A stretch of 19,749 bases of DNA, from positions 1 through 19,749 of the forward strand of contig CAZBRO010000048.1 in the NCBI GenBank assembly GCA_964494505.1. The letters run 5' to 3'. This DNA comes from CAIYRG01 sp964494505. GTDB taxonomy: Bacteria > Pseudomonadota > Alphaproteobacteria > Micropepsales > Micropepsaceae. The notes below the pieces were generated by a model, which was given only the letters and a program-made list of their open reading frames with translations, was not told the origin of the DNA and did no database searches. Shown piece by piece: positions 1 through 7,791 of the stretch. Numbering within the stretch: the first letter of the stretch is position 1; each line of letters opens with the position of its first letter. Both the position numbers and the translations under genes were made by a program.

Positions 1-188
1 ACCAGCGCCTGGCCAAGAACCTGCCCGCCAAATACACGCTGCCACCGATCCTTGGGTGAAAGGCCACGAAAAATGTCGGTTTCGATCGCTTCGAGGTCCA
101 GTAGCGAGAGCAGCGAAGCCAGGGCTTCCCGTGCTCCGTCTTCGCGGGGGACTGCGGATTCCGAGCCTGTCGGGGCACGATTTTCCAT
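1..188 (-). CDS. tesB: acyl-CoA thioesterase II, 5' part (gene runs off the window)
   Basis: Reading the minus strand from an ATG at 188 gives 62 codons open to the window edge, so only the N-terminus is present. The reading frame contains LLDLEAIETDIFRG followed by WQRVFGGQVLGQAL, the conserved opening of the first hotdog domain of TesB-type thioesterases, which hydrolyse medium- and long-chain acyl-CoA to free fatty acid and CoA in the cytoplasm. An AAGGAGGACGT sequence lies immediately before the ATG and fixes the start. About 20 residues precede the conserved block, a slightly long but unremarkable leader. The gene is divergent from btaA, with 118 bases between the two starts. The catalytic residues lie in the missing C-terminal part, so activity cannot be judged here. 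Confidence 0.88.
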   Translation of the reverse strand, partial: MENRAPTGSESAVPREDGAREALASLLSLLDLEAIETDIFRGLSPKDRWQRVFGGQVLGQAL

Positions 189-306
189 ACGTCCTCCTTA
201 GAGGTGCCGTTTCCCTGGCACAAGCCGCCTCATCTATCCCCTGTTTGAATGCCGCCAACGCCAAATTCCTCTTGCCTCCTGCCCGCGCGAACGGGAAAAG
301 AGTTGC
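189..306. promoter_or_regulatory. divergent intergenic region tesB/btaA
   Basis: These 118 bases must hold the promoters of both tesB (-) and btaA (+). A short dyad, GTGCC at 204-208 and GGCAC at 217-221, sits just upstream of the tesB ribosome-binding site and could be an operator or a 5'-UTR hairpin. I looked for the alphaproteobacterial Pho-box half-site CTGTCAT, expected if btaAB were PhoB-controlled, and did not find a convincing pair. No promoter could be assigned with confidence. Confidence 0.3.
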
Positions 307-1533
307 ATGGGAAACGTGCTTCTCGAACGCGCCGCCCATCAGCGGCCTGCGACCACAAAACGGGGCGCCTTGGAGCGCCTGTTCACCCTGATGTTCAAGG
401 GTTTCGTGTACAATCAGATTTGGGAAGATCCCGCTGTTGATCTGGAAGCTTTGATGCTCGGGCCGGAGCATCGGCTGATCACGATTGCCTCGGGTGGATG
501 CAATGTCCTGAACTATCTCACGGCGGGACCGAGGCAAATTATCGCCGTCGATCTCAATCCCAATCACGTGGCGCTTACCCGCCTCAAATTGCAGGCGTTA
601 GAGCATCTTCCGGACTACGATTCCTTCTTCCGCTTCTTCGGCGTCGCCAAGGACAAGGCGAACCGCGTCGTGTTCGACAATTTCCTGGCCGGAAGACTGG
701 ACATTGAGACGCGGCGTTATTGGGAACGGCGTATGCCGCTGCATGGGCGGCGAATCAACATGTTTGCCCGCAACCTTTATCGGTATGGGTTGCTCGGGCG
801 TTTCATCGGAGTTCTCCACGCGGTCGCGAGACTGCACGGCAAGAGACTCCAGGATATTCTGACCGCCCGCGATGCCGCCGAACAACGCGCTGTATTCGAA
901 CGAACGATCGCCCCCCTGTTCGACAACAGGTTGGTGCGCTTTCTCTCCCGAATGCCGGTTTCCTATTACGGCTTGGGCATTCCCCCTGCCCAATATGACG
1001 AATTGGTCGCCTCGTCCGCGGACGGTAATCCCGTCACCACCCTGCGCCAACGCGTGGAGCGGCTCGCCTGTGACTTTCCCATCGCCGATAATTACTTTGC
1101 CTGGCAGGCATTCGGGCGGGGTTACGACATCGAAGGTCGTCAGGCGGTTCCCGCCTATTTGCGGCAGGAGAATTATGCCGCGATCAAATCGCGCGTAGAC
1201 CGAGTGGAAGTGCGTCATGCGTCGATGACGGATTTTCTCGCGGATCAGCCGGCCCGTTCGCTGCATCGTTACGTTCTTCTGGACGCGCAGGATTGGATGA
1301 CCGCCGAGCAGATGACTGCGCTCTGGACCCAAATCGACCGCACTGCCAACGAGCAGGATGCGCGTGTCATCTTCCGCACCGCGGGCGAGGATTCGCCGTT
1401 GGCGAAGAAGCTTCCCCCTGCGCTGCTGGCGCACTGGATTTATCTGGAAGAAGAGAGCAAGGCATTTCACGCCCGTGACCGCTCTTCCATCTACGGTGGC
1501 TTTCACGTGTATACGAGGCGAAGGGCTTCTTGA
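307..1533 (+). CDS. btaA: BtaA, SAM:diacylglycerol 3-amino-3-carboxypropyltransferase (DUF3419)
   Basis: This 408-residue protein matches BtaA, which transfers the 3-amino-3-carboxypropyl group of S-adenosylmethionine to diacylglycerol, the first step of betaine lipid (DGTS) synthesis at the inner membrane. Visible signatures are VYNQIWEDPAVDLEAL near residue 36, the SAM-binding stretch ITIASGGCNVLNYL with IIAVDLNPNHVAL, and the C-terminal RVIFRTAGEDS and SSIYGGFHVY segments. Length agrees with the family (about 400 residues). The ATG at 307 is preceded by a weak purine-rich sequence; a later ATG at 391 would remove residues just before the conserved QIWEDP block, so the longer start is preferred. 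The stop overlaps the start of btaB by four bases, which implies translational coupling. In other alphaproteobacteria this pathway replaces phospholipids under phosphate limitation. Confidence 0.93.
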   Translation: MGNVLLERAAHQRPATTKRGALERLFTLMFKGFVYNQIWEDPAVDLEALMLGPEHRLITIASGGCNVLNYLTAGPRQIIAVDLNPNHVALTRLKLQALEHLPDYDSFFRFFGVAKDKANRVVFDNFLAGRLDIETRRYWERRMPLHGRRINMFARNLYRYGLLGRFIGVLHAVARLHGKRLQDILTARDAAEQRAVFERTIAPLFDNRLVRFLSRMPVSYYGLGIPPAQYDELVASSADGNPVTTLRQRVERLACDFPIADNYFAWQAFGRGYDIEGRQAVPAYLRQENYAAIKSRVDRVEVRHASMTDFLADQPARSLHRYVLLDAQDWMTAEQMTALWTQIDRTANEQDARVIFRTAGEDSPLAKKLPPALLAHWIYLEEESKAFHARDRSSIYGGFHVYTRRRAS

Positions 1534-2234
1534 ACGGCACGCCTTTGAAAGACAGCCAAGGTCATCACGCCGCACTGATGGATCAAGTCTATCGCCATCA
1601 ACGGCACTTCTACGATTTCACGCGCAAATATTATCTCCTTGGCCGCGACCGCATGGTAAGGGACCTGACGGCCAAGGCTGGGGACAGCATCGTCGAAATC
1701 GGCTGCGGAACCGCGCGAAATCTGATCCGTATCGCGCAACTCTATCCCGGTACCAGACTGTACGGTTTAGATGCCTCGGCCGAAATGCTGCAAACGGCGA
1801 AAGAAGCCGTAGAGCGCGCGCAGCTCTCGGACCGCGTTACGCTTGTCTACGCACTTGCCGAGGACTTGTCGCCCGGGCTGTTCGGGCGGGATGAACCTTT
1901 CGACCATATAATCTTCTCTTATAGCCTGTCCATGATTCCCGATTGGCGGCTTGCTCTGGATCGAGCGGCTGCTTGCGTTGAACCGCGAGGATTTGTTCAC
2001 GTTGTGGATTTCGGCGACCTCGCCGGGATGTGGGGGATTGCCGCCCGCGCTTTGCGTGGCTGGCTGAACCTCTTTCACGTGGTGCCGCGCGATGAGCTTC
2101 TAAATTGGCTGGAGGCAGGCACCGTTGCCGACAGTGGCTGCAGCCTGAGCGTGTGGCCAGGGCGCTATGCCTTTGTTTTGAAAGCGAGTCCTTCATTCAT
2201 TTGTGAGTTGTCCGAACAGCGCCGCCGAAGCTGA
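1530..2234 (+). CDS. btaB: BtaB, SAM-dependent N-methyltransferase of betaine lipid synthesis
   Basis: This 234-residue class I methyltransferase matches BtaB, which methylates the amino group of diacylglycerylhomoserine three times to give DGTS. The N-terminus has the typical ALMDQVYRHQRHFYDFTRKY and YLLGRDRMV block, followed by motif I IVEIGCGTARNL, the acidic residue in LYGLDAS, and the post-motif FDHIIFSYSLSMIPDW. The chosen start is TTG at 1530, sharing TTGA with the btaA stop; the GGCGAAGGG just upstream can serve as ribosome-binding site. An ATG at 1578 would still keep the conserved block and is the alternative. Gene order and coupling to btaA support the pathway assignment strongly. 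No clear terminator follows, although a 7-bp perfect hairpin occurs downstream. Confidence 0.92.
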   Translation: MNGTPLKDSQGHHAALMDQVYRHQRHFYDFTRKYYLLGRDRMVRDLTAKAGDSIVEIGCGTARNLIRIAQLYPGTRLYGLDASAEMLQTAKEAVERAQLSDRVTLVYALAEDLSPGLFGRDEPFDHIIFSYSLSMIPDWRLALDRAAACVEPRGFVHVVDFGDLAGMWGIAARALRGWLNLFHVVPRDELLNWLEAGTVADSGCSLSVWPGRYAFVLKASPSFICELSEQRRRS

Positions 2235-2430
2235 CTGCAGGCGGCCCTTGTGGCCTCAAAGCATCACCTGAGAAAAAAAATTAGCCCTCGGCAGAATTCC
2301 TCTGGCCGAGAGGAACTCGCGGCGTCCGTTATCGTTAAGCCCGGGTTCCTGGCCTTCATGGCGTGGAACACGGCAGTGTCCGTGCGCATTCACGCCGGCC
2401 ATCGCTATTTTGAAAATGGGGATAGTTGAA
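2235..2430. other. intergenic region between btaB and the OmpA-family gene
   Basis: This stretch of 196 bases has no credible gene. It contains a run of nine A residues near 2272 and a perfect dyad TTCCTCT/AGAGGAA (2297-2303 and 2309-2315, loop GGCCG). No T-tract follows the dyad on the + strand, so it is not a standard terminator for btaB. It presumably also holds the promoter of the porin gene. Confidence 0.45.
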
Positions 2431-3561
<1,131 letters not shown>

Positions 3562-3580
3562 AATCCTGGTTGGAGACTTC

Positions 3581-3612
3581 AAGGGCGGGCTTCGTGCCCG
3601 CCCTTTTTCTTT
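3581..3612 (+). terminator. Rho-independent terminator of the OmpA-family gene
   Basis: A perfect 8-bp GC stem, GGGCGGGC (3583-3590) with GCCCGCCC (3596-3603) and loop TTCGT, is followed directly by TTTTTCTTT. It lies 20 bases after the porin stop codon. Confidence 0.93.
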
Positions 3613-3659
3613 GGCGCCTTATTAGTCGCAAGTCGCTGGAGGAGAGTGAACGGTTTCGG

Positions 3660-4238
3660 CTATTTCGCCCAGGCGACGGTTACGCCTGTGCCCCATAAGA
3701 TGATCGTCCCAGGCTTGAAATGGGGCACCGGCGCATCGGTCGGTGGGGTCGAATCATCGGCAATGAGGACACCCGGGCCGCAAGGGGTATAGGCGTCGTC
3801 TACCGAGGTCTTCTGGTCCGAGATGAAGGCGGCGAGCGTCGTCTTAGCCGAGTTCAAGGCGGAGTCGAATGCATCCTTGGCGCTGGAACAATAGATGGTG
3901 ATGTTACCGATGCTTTGCATCGAGGATGCGTTGGCGAGCTTCGTCTTGAAGGCGTGATAGTCCTCTGTCCCGGTGCGGCCGTTAAGCCGGCGGAAGAAAT
4001 TCTGCAGCGCGCGGTCGGAGGCCTGCAGGTCCTTCTGGTACGTCGTGACGAATTGATTGTAGAGCTGCACCGCATCGCAGGAGAGAGCGGCGACCATTAA
4101 GCGCTGCTGGACTGCGGCGGCCTTGATCGCCGTCATATCGGCAGGGCGGGCGCAACCGGCGGCGGTAGCCGCCAACACCTGTCCCGCCATACAGCTGAGC
4201 ATCAGCGCCGCCGCGCCGGTCTTAACGATTTTGCGCAT
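3660..4238 (-). CDS. secreted four-cysteine protein of unknown function
   Basis: I do not recognise a characterised family. The 192-residue product has a classical signal peptide (residues 1-23, ending GQVLA before ATA). The mature part holds four cysteines (29, 54, 117, 153), enough for two periplasmic disulfides. Residues 55-110 look helical and conserved in style (LYNQFVTTYQKDLQASDRAL, then LQNFFRRLNGRTG and YHAFKTKLANASS). The C-terminus becomes proline-rich and ends in a short hydrophobic segment. The ATG at 4238 is preceded by GGAACGGAG, a usable ribosome-binding site. It is transcribed away from asd and towards the porin terminator, so it appears to be monocistronic. The signal peptide, codon use and start support a real gene; a periplasmic or secreted role is inferred. 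Confidence 0.8.
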   Translation of the reverse strand: MRKIVKTGAAALMLSCMAGQVLAATAAGCARPADMTAIKAAAVQQRLMVAALSCDAVQLYNQFVTTYQKDLQASDRALQNFFRRLNGRTGTEDYHAFKTKLANASSMQSIGNITIYCSSAKDAFDSALNSAKTTLAAFISDQKTSVDDAYTPCGPGVLIADDSTPPTDAPVPHFKPGTIILWGTGVTVAWAK

Positions 4239-4488
4239 CGAACTCCGTTCCGAAAGAGAGCCCCGCGCTTTCGCGGCCGAGGCAGGTGCTACGTCTTACC
4301 CCGAATTCACTATACCATCGTAAACGCTTACAACCCAGTGTGAATCGCTGATTTGTCAACGGTGGCCGACTTCGGGAAGACGCTGCCAGGCTTGCGGTTG
4401 AGGCAAAGCCAGCCCTTTCGCGGCGCCAGCCATTGCTATATGTGTCGCCGCCCGGCGAGGCTTCGCTCCCCGGCAGAAAGAGGACGTC
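4239..4488. promoter_or_regulatory. divergent intergenic region (secreted protein / asd)
   Basis: These 250 bases separate the divergent starts at 4238 (-) and 4489 (+) and should contain both promoters. AT-richer sequence occurs at about 4300-4360. A TTGCTATATG sequence at 4433-4442 resembles an alphaproteobacterial -10 element for asd, but no well-spaced -35 could be found. No gene is supported here. Confidence 0.3.
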
Positions 4489-5514
4489 ATGGCCTACAAA
4501 GTCGCAGTCGTCGGCGCTACCGGCAATGTCGGCCGGGAAATGCTGAGCATTCTGGCTGAACGCCGCTTCCCGGCGAGCGAAGTCGTCGCCCTGGCTTCGA
4601 CGCGCTCGACAGGCGTCGATGTTTCGTTCGGCGACGGCAGGCTCAAGGTGAAGGCGCTCGACTATTACGACTTTGCCGGAACGGATATCTGCCTGATGTC
4701 CGCGGGTTCGACCGTGTCGAAGGAATGGTCGCCCAAGATTGCGGCCGCGGGCGCAATTGTGATCGACAATTCGTCCCAGTGGCGCATGCACCGCGAAGTG
4801 CCGCTGGTGGTACCGGAAGTGAACGCCCATGTGCTCGAAGACGGCATCAAGAGAGGCATCATCGCCAATCCCAATTGCTCGACGGCGCAAATGGTCGTGG
4901 CGCTGAAGCCGTTGCACGACATCGCCACGATCAAGCGGGTCGTGGTGTCGACCTATCAGTCGGTGTCGGGTGCGGGCAAGGACGCGATGGACGAGTTGTT
5001 CCGCCAGACGCGCGCGGTGTTCGTAGCCGATCCGATCGAAAAGCAGAAATTCACCAAGCAGATCGCCTTCAACGTCATCCCCCATATCGACGTTTTCCTG
5101 GATTCCGGGTTCACCAAGGAAGAGTGGAAAATGATGGTGGAGACCCAGAAGATTCTCGATCCCGATATCCAGGTGACCGCGACATGCGTGCGCGTGCCGG
5201 TCTTCATCGGCCATTCGGAATCGGTGAACGTCGAATTCGAGAAGCCGATCACCGCGGAAAAGGCCCGCAACATCTTGCGCGAGGCGCCGGGCGTGCTGGT
5301 GGTGGATAAGCGCGAAGACGGAGGTTACGTCACCCCCATCGAATGCGCCGGTGAAGACGCCACCTATGTCAGCCGCATCCGCAAGGACCCAACGGTCGAG
5401 CACGGGCTTTGCCTCTGGATCGTGGCGGACAATCTGCGGAAAGGCGCGGCGCTGAATGCCATTCAGATCGCCGAATCGCTCATCAACCGCAAACTCCTCA
5501 AGCGGGCGGCTTAG
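4489..5514 (+). CDS. asd: aspartate-semialdehyde dehydrogenase
   Basis: This 341-residue enzyme reduces L-aspartyl-4-phosphate with NADPH to aspartate semialdehyde, the branch point to lysine, diaminopimelate, threonine and methionine. The N-terminus has the nucleotide-binding VAVVGATGNVGREML, and the catalytic cysteine is Cys130 in NPNCSTAQMV. Further family signatures are VVSTYQSVSGAGK, TATCVRVPVFIGHSESVNVE with the substrate-binding histidine, and the C-terminal LCLWIVADNLRKGAALNAIQ. Length is typical. AGAAAGAGGACGTC before the ATG fixes the start. The reading frame of zapE follows within about 25 bases, suggesting cotranscription. All key residues are present, so it should be active. Confidence 0.97.
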   Translation: MAYKVAVVGATGNVGREMLSILAERRFPASEVVALASTRSTGVDVSFGDGRLKVKALDYYDFAGTDICLMSAGSTVSKEWSPKIAAAGAIVIDNSSQWRMHREVPLVVPEVNAHVLEDGIKRGIIANPNCSTAQMVVALKPLHDIATIKRVVVSTYQSVSGAGKDAMDELFRQTRAVFVADPIEKQKFTKQIAFNVIPHIDVFLDSGFTKEEWKMMVETQKILDPDIQVTATCVRVPVFIGHSESVNVEFEKPITAEKARNILREAPGVLVVDKREDGGYVTPIECAGEDATYVSRIRKDPTVEHGLCLWIVADNLRKGAALNAIQIAESLINRKLLKRAA

Positions 5515-5538
5515 CGCAAGACGATCGGAGCACGGCGG

Positions 5539-6705
5539 CTGCCCTCTTCGGCAAAAACTCCTTTCGAGCGCTACAATGCGCTGCTTCGGACGGGAACGTT
5601 GCGGCCGGACACGGCGCAGGCCCGTGCGGCCGGAGCGCTGGAATCGCTCTACCGGGCGCTGAAGCATTACACTCCGCGGCGGCGGGGTCTGTTTGGGATT
5701 CTCTTCCGCGGAACGGCGGCGCCCAAAGGCCTCTATATCTACGGCGATGTCGGCCGCGGAAAATCGGCGCTGATGGACTTGTTCTTCGCGACCGCTCCCC
5801 TCGCCAAGAAGCGCCGCGTGCATTTCAATGCCTTCATGGCCGAGACCCATCGGCACATTCACGAATGGCGCAACCTTCCGCCGCGCGAACGTGCCCGCCG
5901 GCCGGAATTCGTGCGCGAGGCCGGTGACGATCCGATCGCGCCGGCTGCCAAGCGCATATTCCTGGACGCGGTGCTGCTCTGCCTCGACGAGTTCCAGGTC
6001 ACCGATGTCGCGGACGCCATGATCCTCGGCAGGCTGTTCGAGAAGCTGTTCGCGCTCGGCGCAGTGATTGTGCTGACCTCGAACACGGAGCCATCCCGGC
6101 TCTACGAAGGCGGCCTGAACCGGCAGCTGTTTCTCCCTTTTATCGCGCTCATCGAGGACCGGCTCACCGTCGTCGAACTCAACGGACCGCGCGATTACCG
6201 GCTCGACCGCATGGCGGGTCTCAATCTCTACATCACCCCGCTCGGGCCCGAAGCCGACAGGCTGATGGACGCCGCCTGGCGACGGCTGACGGATACCGAA
6301 CGAGGCGAACCGCTGACGCTCGATGTGCTTGAGCGCAAGCTGATCGTGCCTGAAGCCGTCCCTGGCATTGCGCGGTTCTCCTTCGACGCGCTCTGCGGGA
6401 AAGCGTTGGGGGCTGCCGATTATCTGGCGATTGCGGAGAGGTTTCACACCATTCTCATAGACCGCATCCCCAAGCTCGGTCCGGCCGACGCCAACGCGGC
6501 GCGGCGCTTCACGCTACTCATCGACACGCTGTACGACGAAAGGGTGAAGCTCATCTGTTCGGCGGCCGCACCGCCGCAGGAGCTGTATGTCGAGGGCGAG
6601 AATGAAGCCGCCTTCCGCCGCGCGGCATCGCGGCTGGTCGAGATGCAAAGCGAAGATTATCTGCGCACAGGTCCGCGGCCGCAAAAAGCCTTGGCCGCCG
6701 GCTGA
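5539..6705 (+). CDS. zapE: cell division protein ZapE (AFG1-like ATPase)
   Basis: ZapE is a P-loop ATPase of the AFG1/LACE1 family that associates with the Z-ring. Seen here are Walker A (YGDVGRGKS), the HFNAFMAETHRHIHEW block, Walker B (LLCLDEFQVTDVADAMIL), sensor 1 in VIVLTSNTEPSRLY, NRQLFLPFI and the C-terminal FTLLIDTLYDERVKL. The usual starts give only a TTG at 5599, which would cut off the conserved opening PFERYNALLRTGTLRPD. The frame is open back to the asd stop and has no ATG, GTG or TTG before 5599. A CTG at 5539 with GGAG (5527-5530) eight bases upstream fits best and gives 388 residues; TTG 5599 (368 residues) is the conservative alternative. The gene lies 24 bases after asd and is probably cotranscribed with it. 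Confidence 0.9.
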   Translation: MPSSAKTPFERYNALLRTGTLRPDTAQARAAGALESLYRALKHYTPRRRGLFGILFRGTAAPKGLYIYGDVGRGKSALMDLFFATAPLAKKRRVHFNAFMAETHRHIHEWRNLPPRERARRPEFVREAGDDPIAPAAKRIFLDAVLLCLDEFQVTDVADAMILGRLFEKLFALGAVIVLTSNTEPSRLYEGGLNRQLFLPFIALIEDRLTVVELNGPRDYRLDRMAGLNLYITPLGPEADRLMDAAWRRLTDTERGEPLTLDVLERKLIVPEAVPGIARFSFDALCGKALGAADYLAIAERFHTILIDRIPKLGPADANAARRFTLLIDTLYDERVKLICSAAAPPQELYVEGENEAAFRRAASRLVEMQSEDYLRTGPRPQKALAAG

Positions 6706-6737
6706 CGGCCCTGCAGTCCCGTTGAACGCCCGTCAGC
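6701..6737. other. inverted repeat spanning two convergent stop codons
   Basis: GCTGACGG at 6701-6708 contains the zapE stop, and its complement CCGTCAGC at 6730-6737 contains the stop of the convergent lipoprotein gene. The 8-bp stem has a 21-base loop and no T-tract on either strand. It may slow or end transcription from both sides, but it could also be coincidence. Confidence 0.35.
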
Positions 6738-6963
6738 GGCCGCCGAGGAACCAATAAATGCGCACCAGCTTGGAAGCGCCCGGAACGGTTGATTTCTGAC
6801 CGTCCGTGCTCGTCTCAGCCAGCCTGTCGGCACCCGCGCCGTCACTTCCACTGTTCAGGAGGTAGACGGCCGGTTTGATCGACGCCGTTTCATCGGGGAC
6901 CGGAGCGGTCGAAGCGCAGCCACAGAGGGCTGCCAGTGCTGCGAGAACGAGAACGTGTTTCAT
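6733..6963 (-). CDS. small lipoprotein of unknown function
   Basis: The 76-residue product starts at ATG 6963, preceded by AGGAC six bases upstream. Its N-terminus MKHVLVLAALAALCGCAS is a lipoprotein signal peptide with LCGC as lipobox, so Cys16 would be acylated and the protein anchored in the membrane facing the periplasm. The mature part is short, rich in small polar residues and ends with SKLVRIYWFLGGR. A longer reading frame reaches upstream to 7104 but would put 47 residues ahead of the signal sequence, so it is rejected. The gene converges on zapE with 27 bases between the stops. I recognise no family; membership of an entericidin-like class is not supported. The clear lipobox and ribosome-binding site support a real gene. 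Confidence 0.72.
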   Translation of the reverse strand: MKHVLVLAALAALCGCASTAPVPDETASIKPAVYLLNSGSDGAGADRLAETSTDGQKSTVPGASKLVRIYWFLGGR

Positions 6964-7090
6964 CGTCTGTCCTATCGCCTGCATTTCATGCGCCACGGGT
7001 TTCGAGCCCACGGAACTCTGAGCTATGGTTACACGCAAGTCAAAGGAAAACCTGTCGCGCCGTTCATGACATGCGCGACCCGAATTCGCG

Positions 7091-7534
7091 ATGGCCAACC
7101 TCATCAGCGTGGCATTGATTTTCGCGGCGGCGATCCTCGCCTACGGGTTTCGGCGCCGCATCATGGAGCCGTTCCGCCGCTTCGAGGCCCGAAACGCGCA
7201 GCGCCGGGCCGACGAAGCCCGCGCCATGTTCGATCGCTTTGCCCATTACCGGAAGACCGTCGAATTCGCCGAAGAGCAGGTCGAGGCCGTCGAGAAAATC
7301 ACCGTCCCGGACGAGCGCACCGGTGAACCCGTCGCCCGCTATCTGTTCCTGGGCGAGCAGTTCGCGACGCGGAAAGACGCGGAAAGCCGCCGCTTTGCCG
7401 CCGTGATCGAAAGGGCGCGCGACTTCTATCAGGATCTGGACCGCATCTATCTTTCGCGCCGCGGGCGGGGGGGGCGGGAGCCGCCTTCGGCCGGTCCGGG
7501 GCTACCCTCCCCCCCCCAAAATCGGGACAAATGA
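7091..7534 (+). CDS. membrane-anchored protein of unknown function
   Basis: The 147-residue product begins with one transmembrane helix (about residues 3-19, LISVALIFAAAILAYGF) followed by a positive cluster RRRIMEPFRRFE, predicting a cytoplasmic body. Residues 28-95 are charged and likely helical or coiled-coil. A more conserved-looking segment, VARYLFLGEQFATRKDAE, leads into a helical end around FYQDLDRIYLSRR. The last 25 residues are low-complexity (Gly, Arg, Pro) and encoded over a run of eight G and a run of nine C, so the true end could lie earlier or the frame could have shifted. The ATG at 7091 has no strong Shine-Dalgarno. I do not recognise the family. It is divergent from the lipoprotein gene. 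Confidence 0.68.
   Translation: MANLISVALIFAAAILAYGFRRRIMEPFRRFEARNAQRRADEARAMFDRFAHYRKTVEFAEEQVEAVEKITVPDERTGEPVARYLFLGEQFATRKDAESRRFAAVIERARDFYQDLDRIYLSRRGRGGREPPSAGPGLPSPPQNRDK
7467..7517. repeat. G-run / C-run inverted repeat
   Basis: Eight G followed by CGGGAG (7467-7480) is nearly complementary to CTACCCT plus nine C (7502-7517), with a GC-rich spacer. It overlaps the low-complexity tail of the preceding gene. No T-tract follows, so it is not a standard terminator. The homopolymers are also sites prone to sequencing error. Confidence 0.5.
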
Positions 7535-7791
7535 CTCGAAAAAGCCAGACTTTGCCTGTGTTTTGGCCGGCAAAATGGTTCTCCATAAAGGGCCAATAAG
7601 GGTGCGATAAAAGGTGCAATAGGGGTGATGGTCGATACATTTGGGTCGGCGCTGCTCCGGCGGTTCTACGCTTGTATCAATATGGGATTGGCGGCGGATT
7701 TTTGCGCTGCAGCGTGACGCTGGCCGTGACGCTATGGCGGCCAGGGGGGCAGGCAAGATAGGTTCGGCCCATGTCTAAGGGCTGAGGGCGT
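7535..7791. other. intergenic region with degenerate tandem repeat
   Basis: These 257 bases carry no supported gene. They contain three to four imperfect 11-12 base repeats at 7588-7631, listed separately, and presumably the promoter of the membrane protein at 7792. Confidence 0.4.
7588..7631 (+). repeat. degenerate 11-12 bp tandem repeat
   Basis: Consecutive units read AAGGGCCAATA (7588-7598), AGGGTGCGATAA (7599-7610), AAGGTGCAATAG (7611-7622) and a partial GGGTGATGG (7623-7631). The shared core is approximately AGGGTGCAATA. Spacing is close to one helical turn, as for a cooperative protein-binding site, but no binding protein can be named. Confidence 0.5.

Noticed and set aside
189..306. 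Pho box upstream of btaA
   Set aside because: No pair of CTGTCAT-like half-sites at 11-base spacing was found by eye.
2297..2315. Terminator for btaB
   Set aside because: The TTCCTCT/AGAGGAA hairpin is perfect, but no T-tract follows on the + strand.
4222..6447. Very long minus-strand reading frame (741 codons) opposite asd and zapE
   Set aside because: It is the antisense shadow of two clear genes in GC-rich DNA. Its translation is rich in Arg, His, Asp and Gly with no domain, and its start lies within zapE.
7588..7631. CRISPR array
   Set aside because: The repeats are too short, too degenerate and have no spacers. No cas genes are present in the window.
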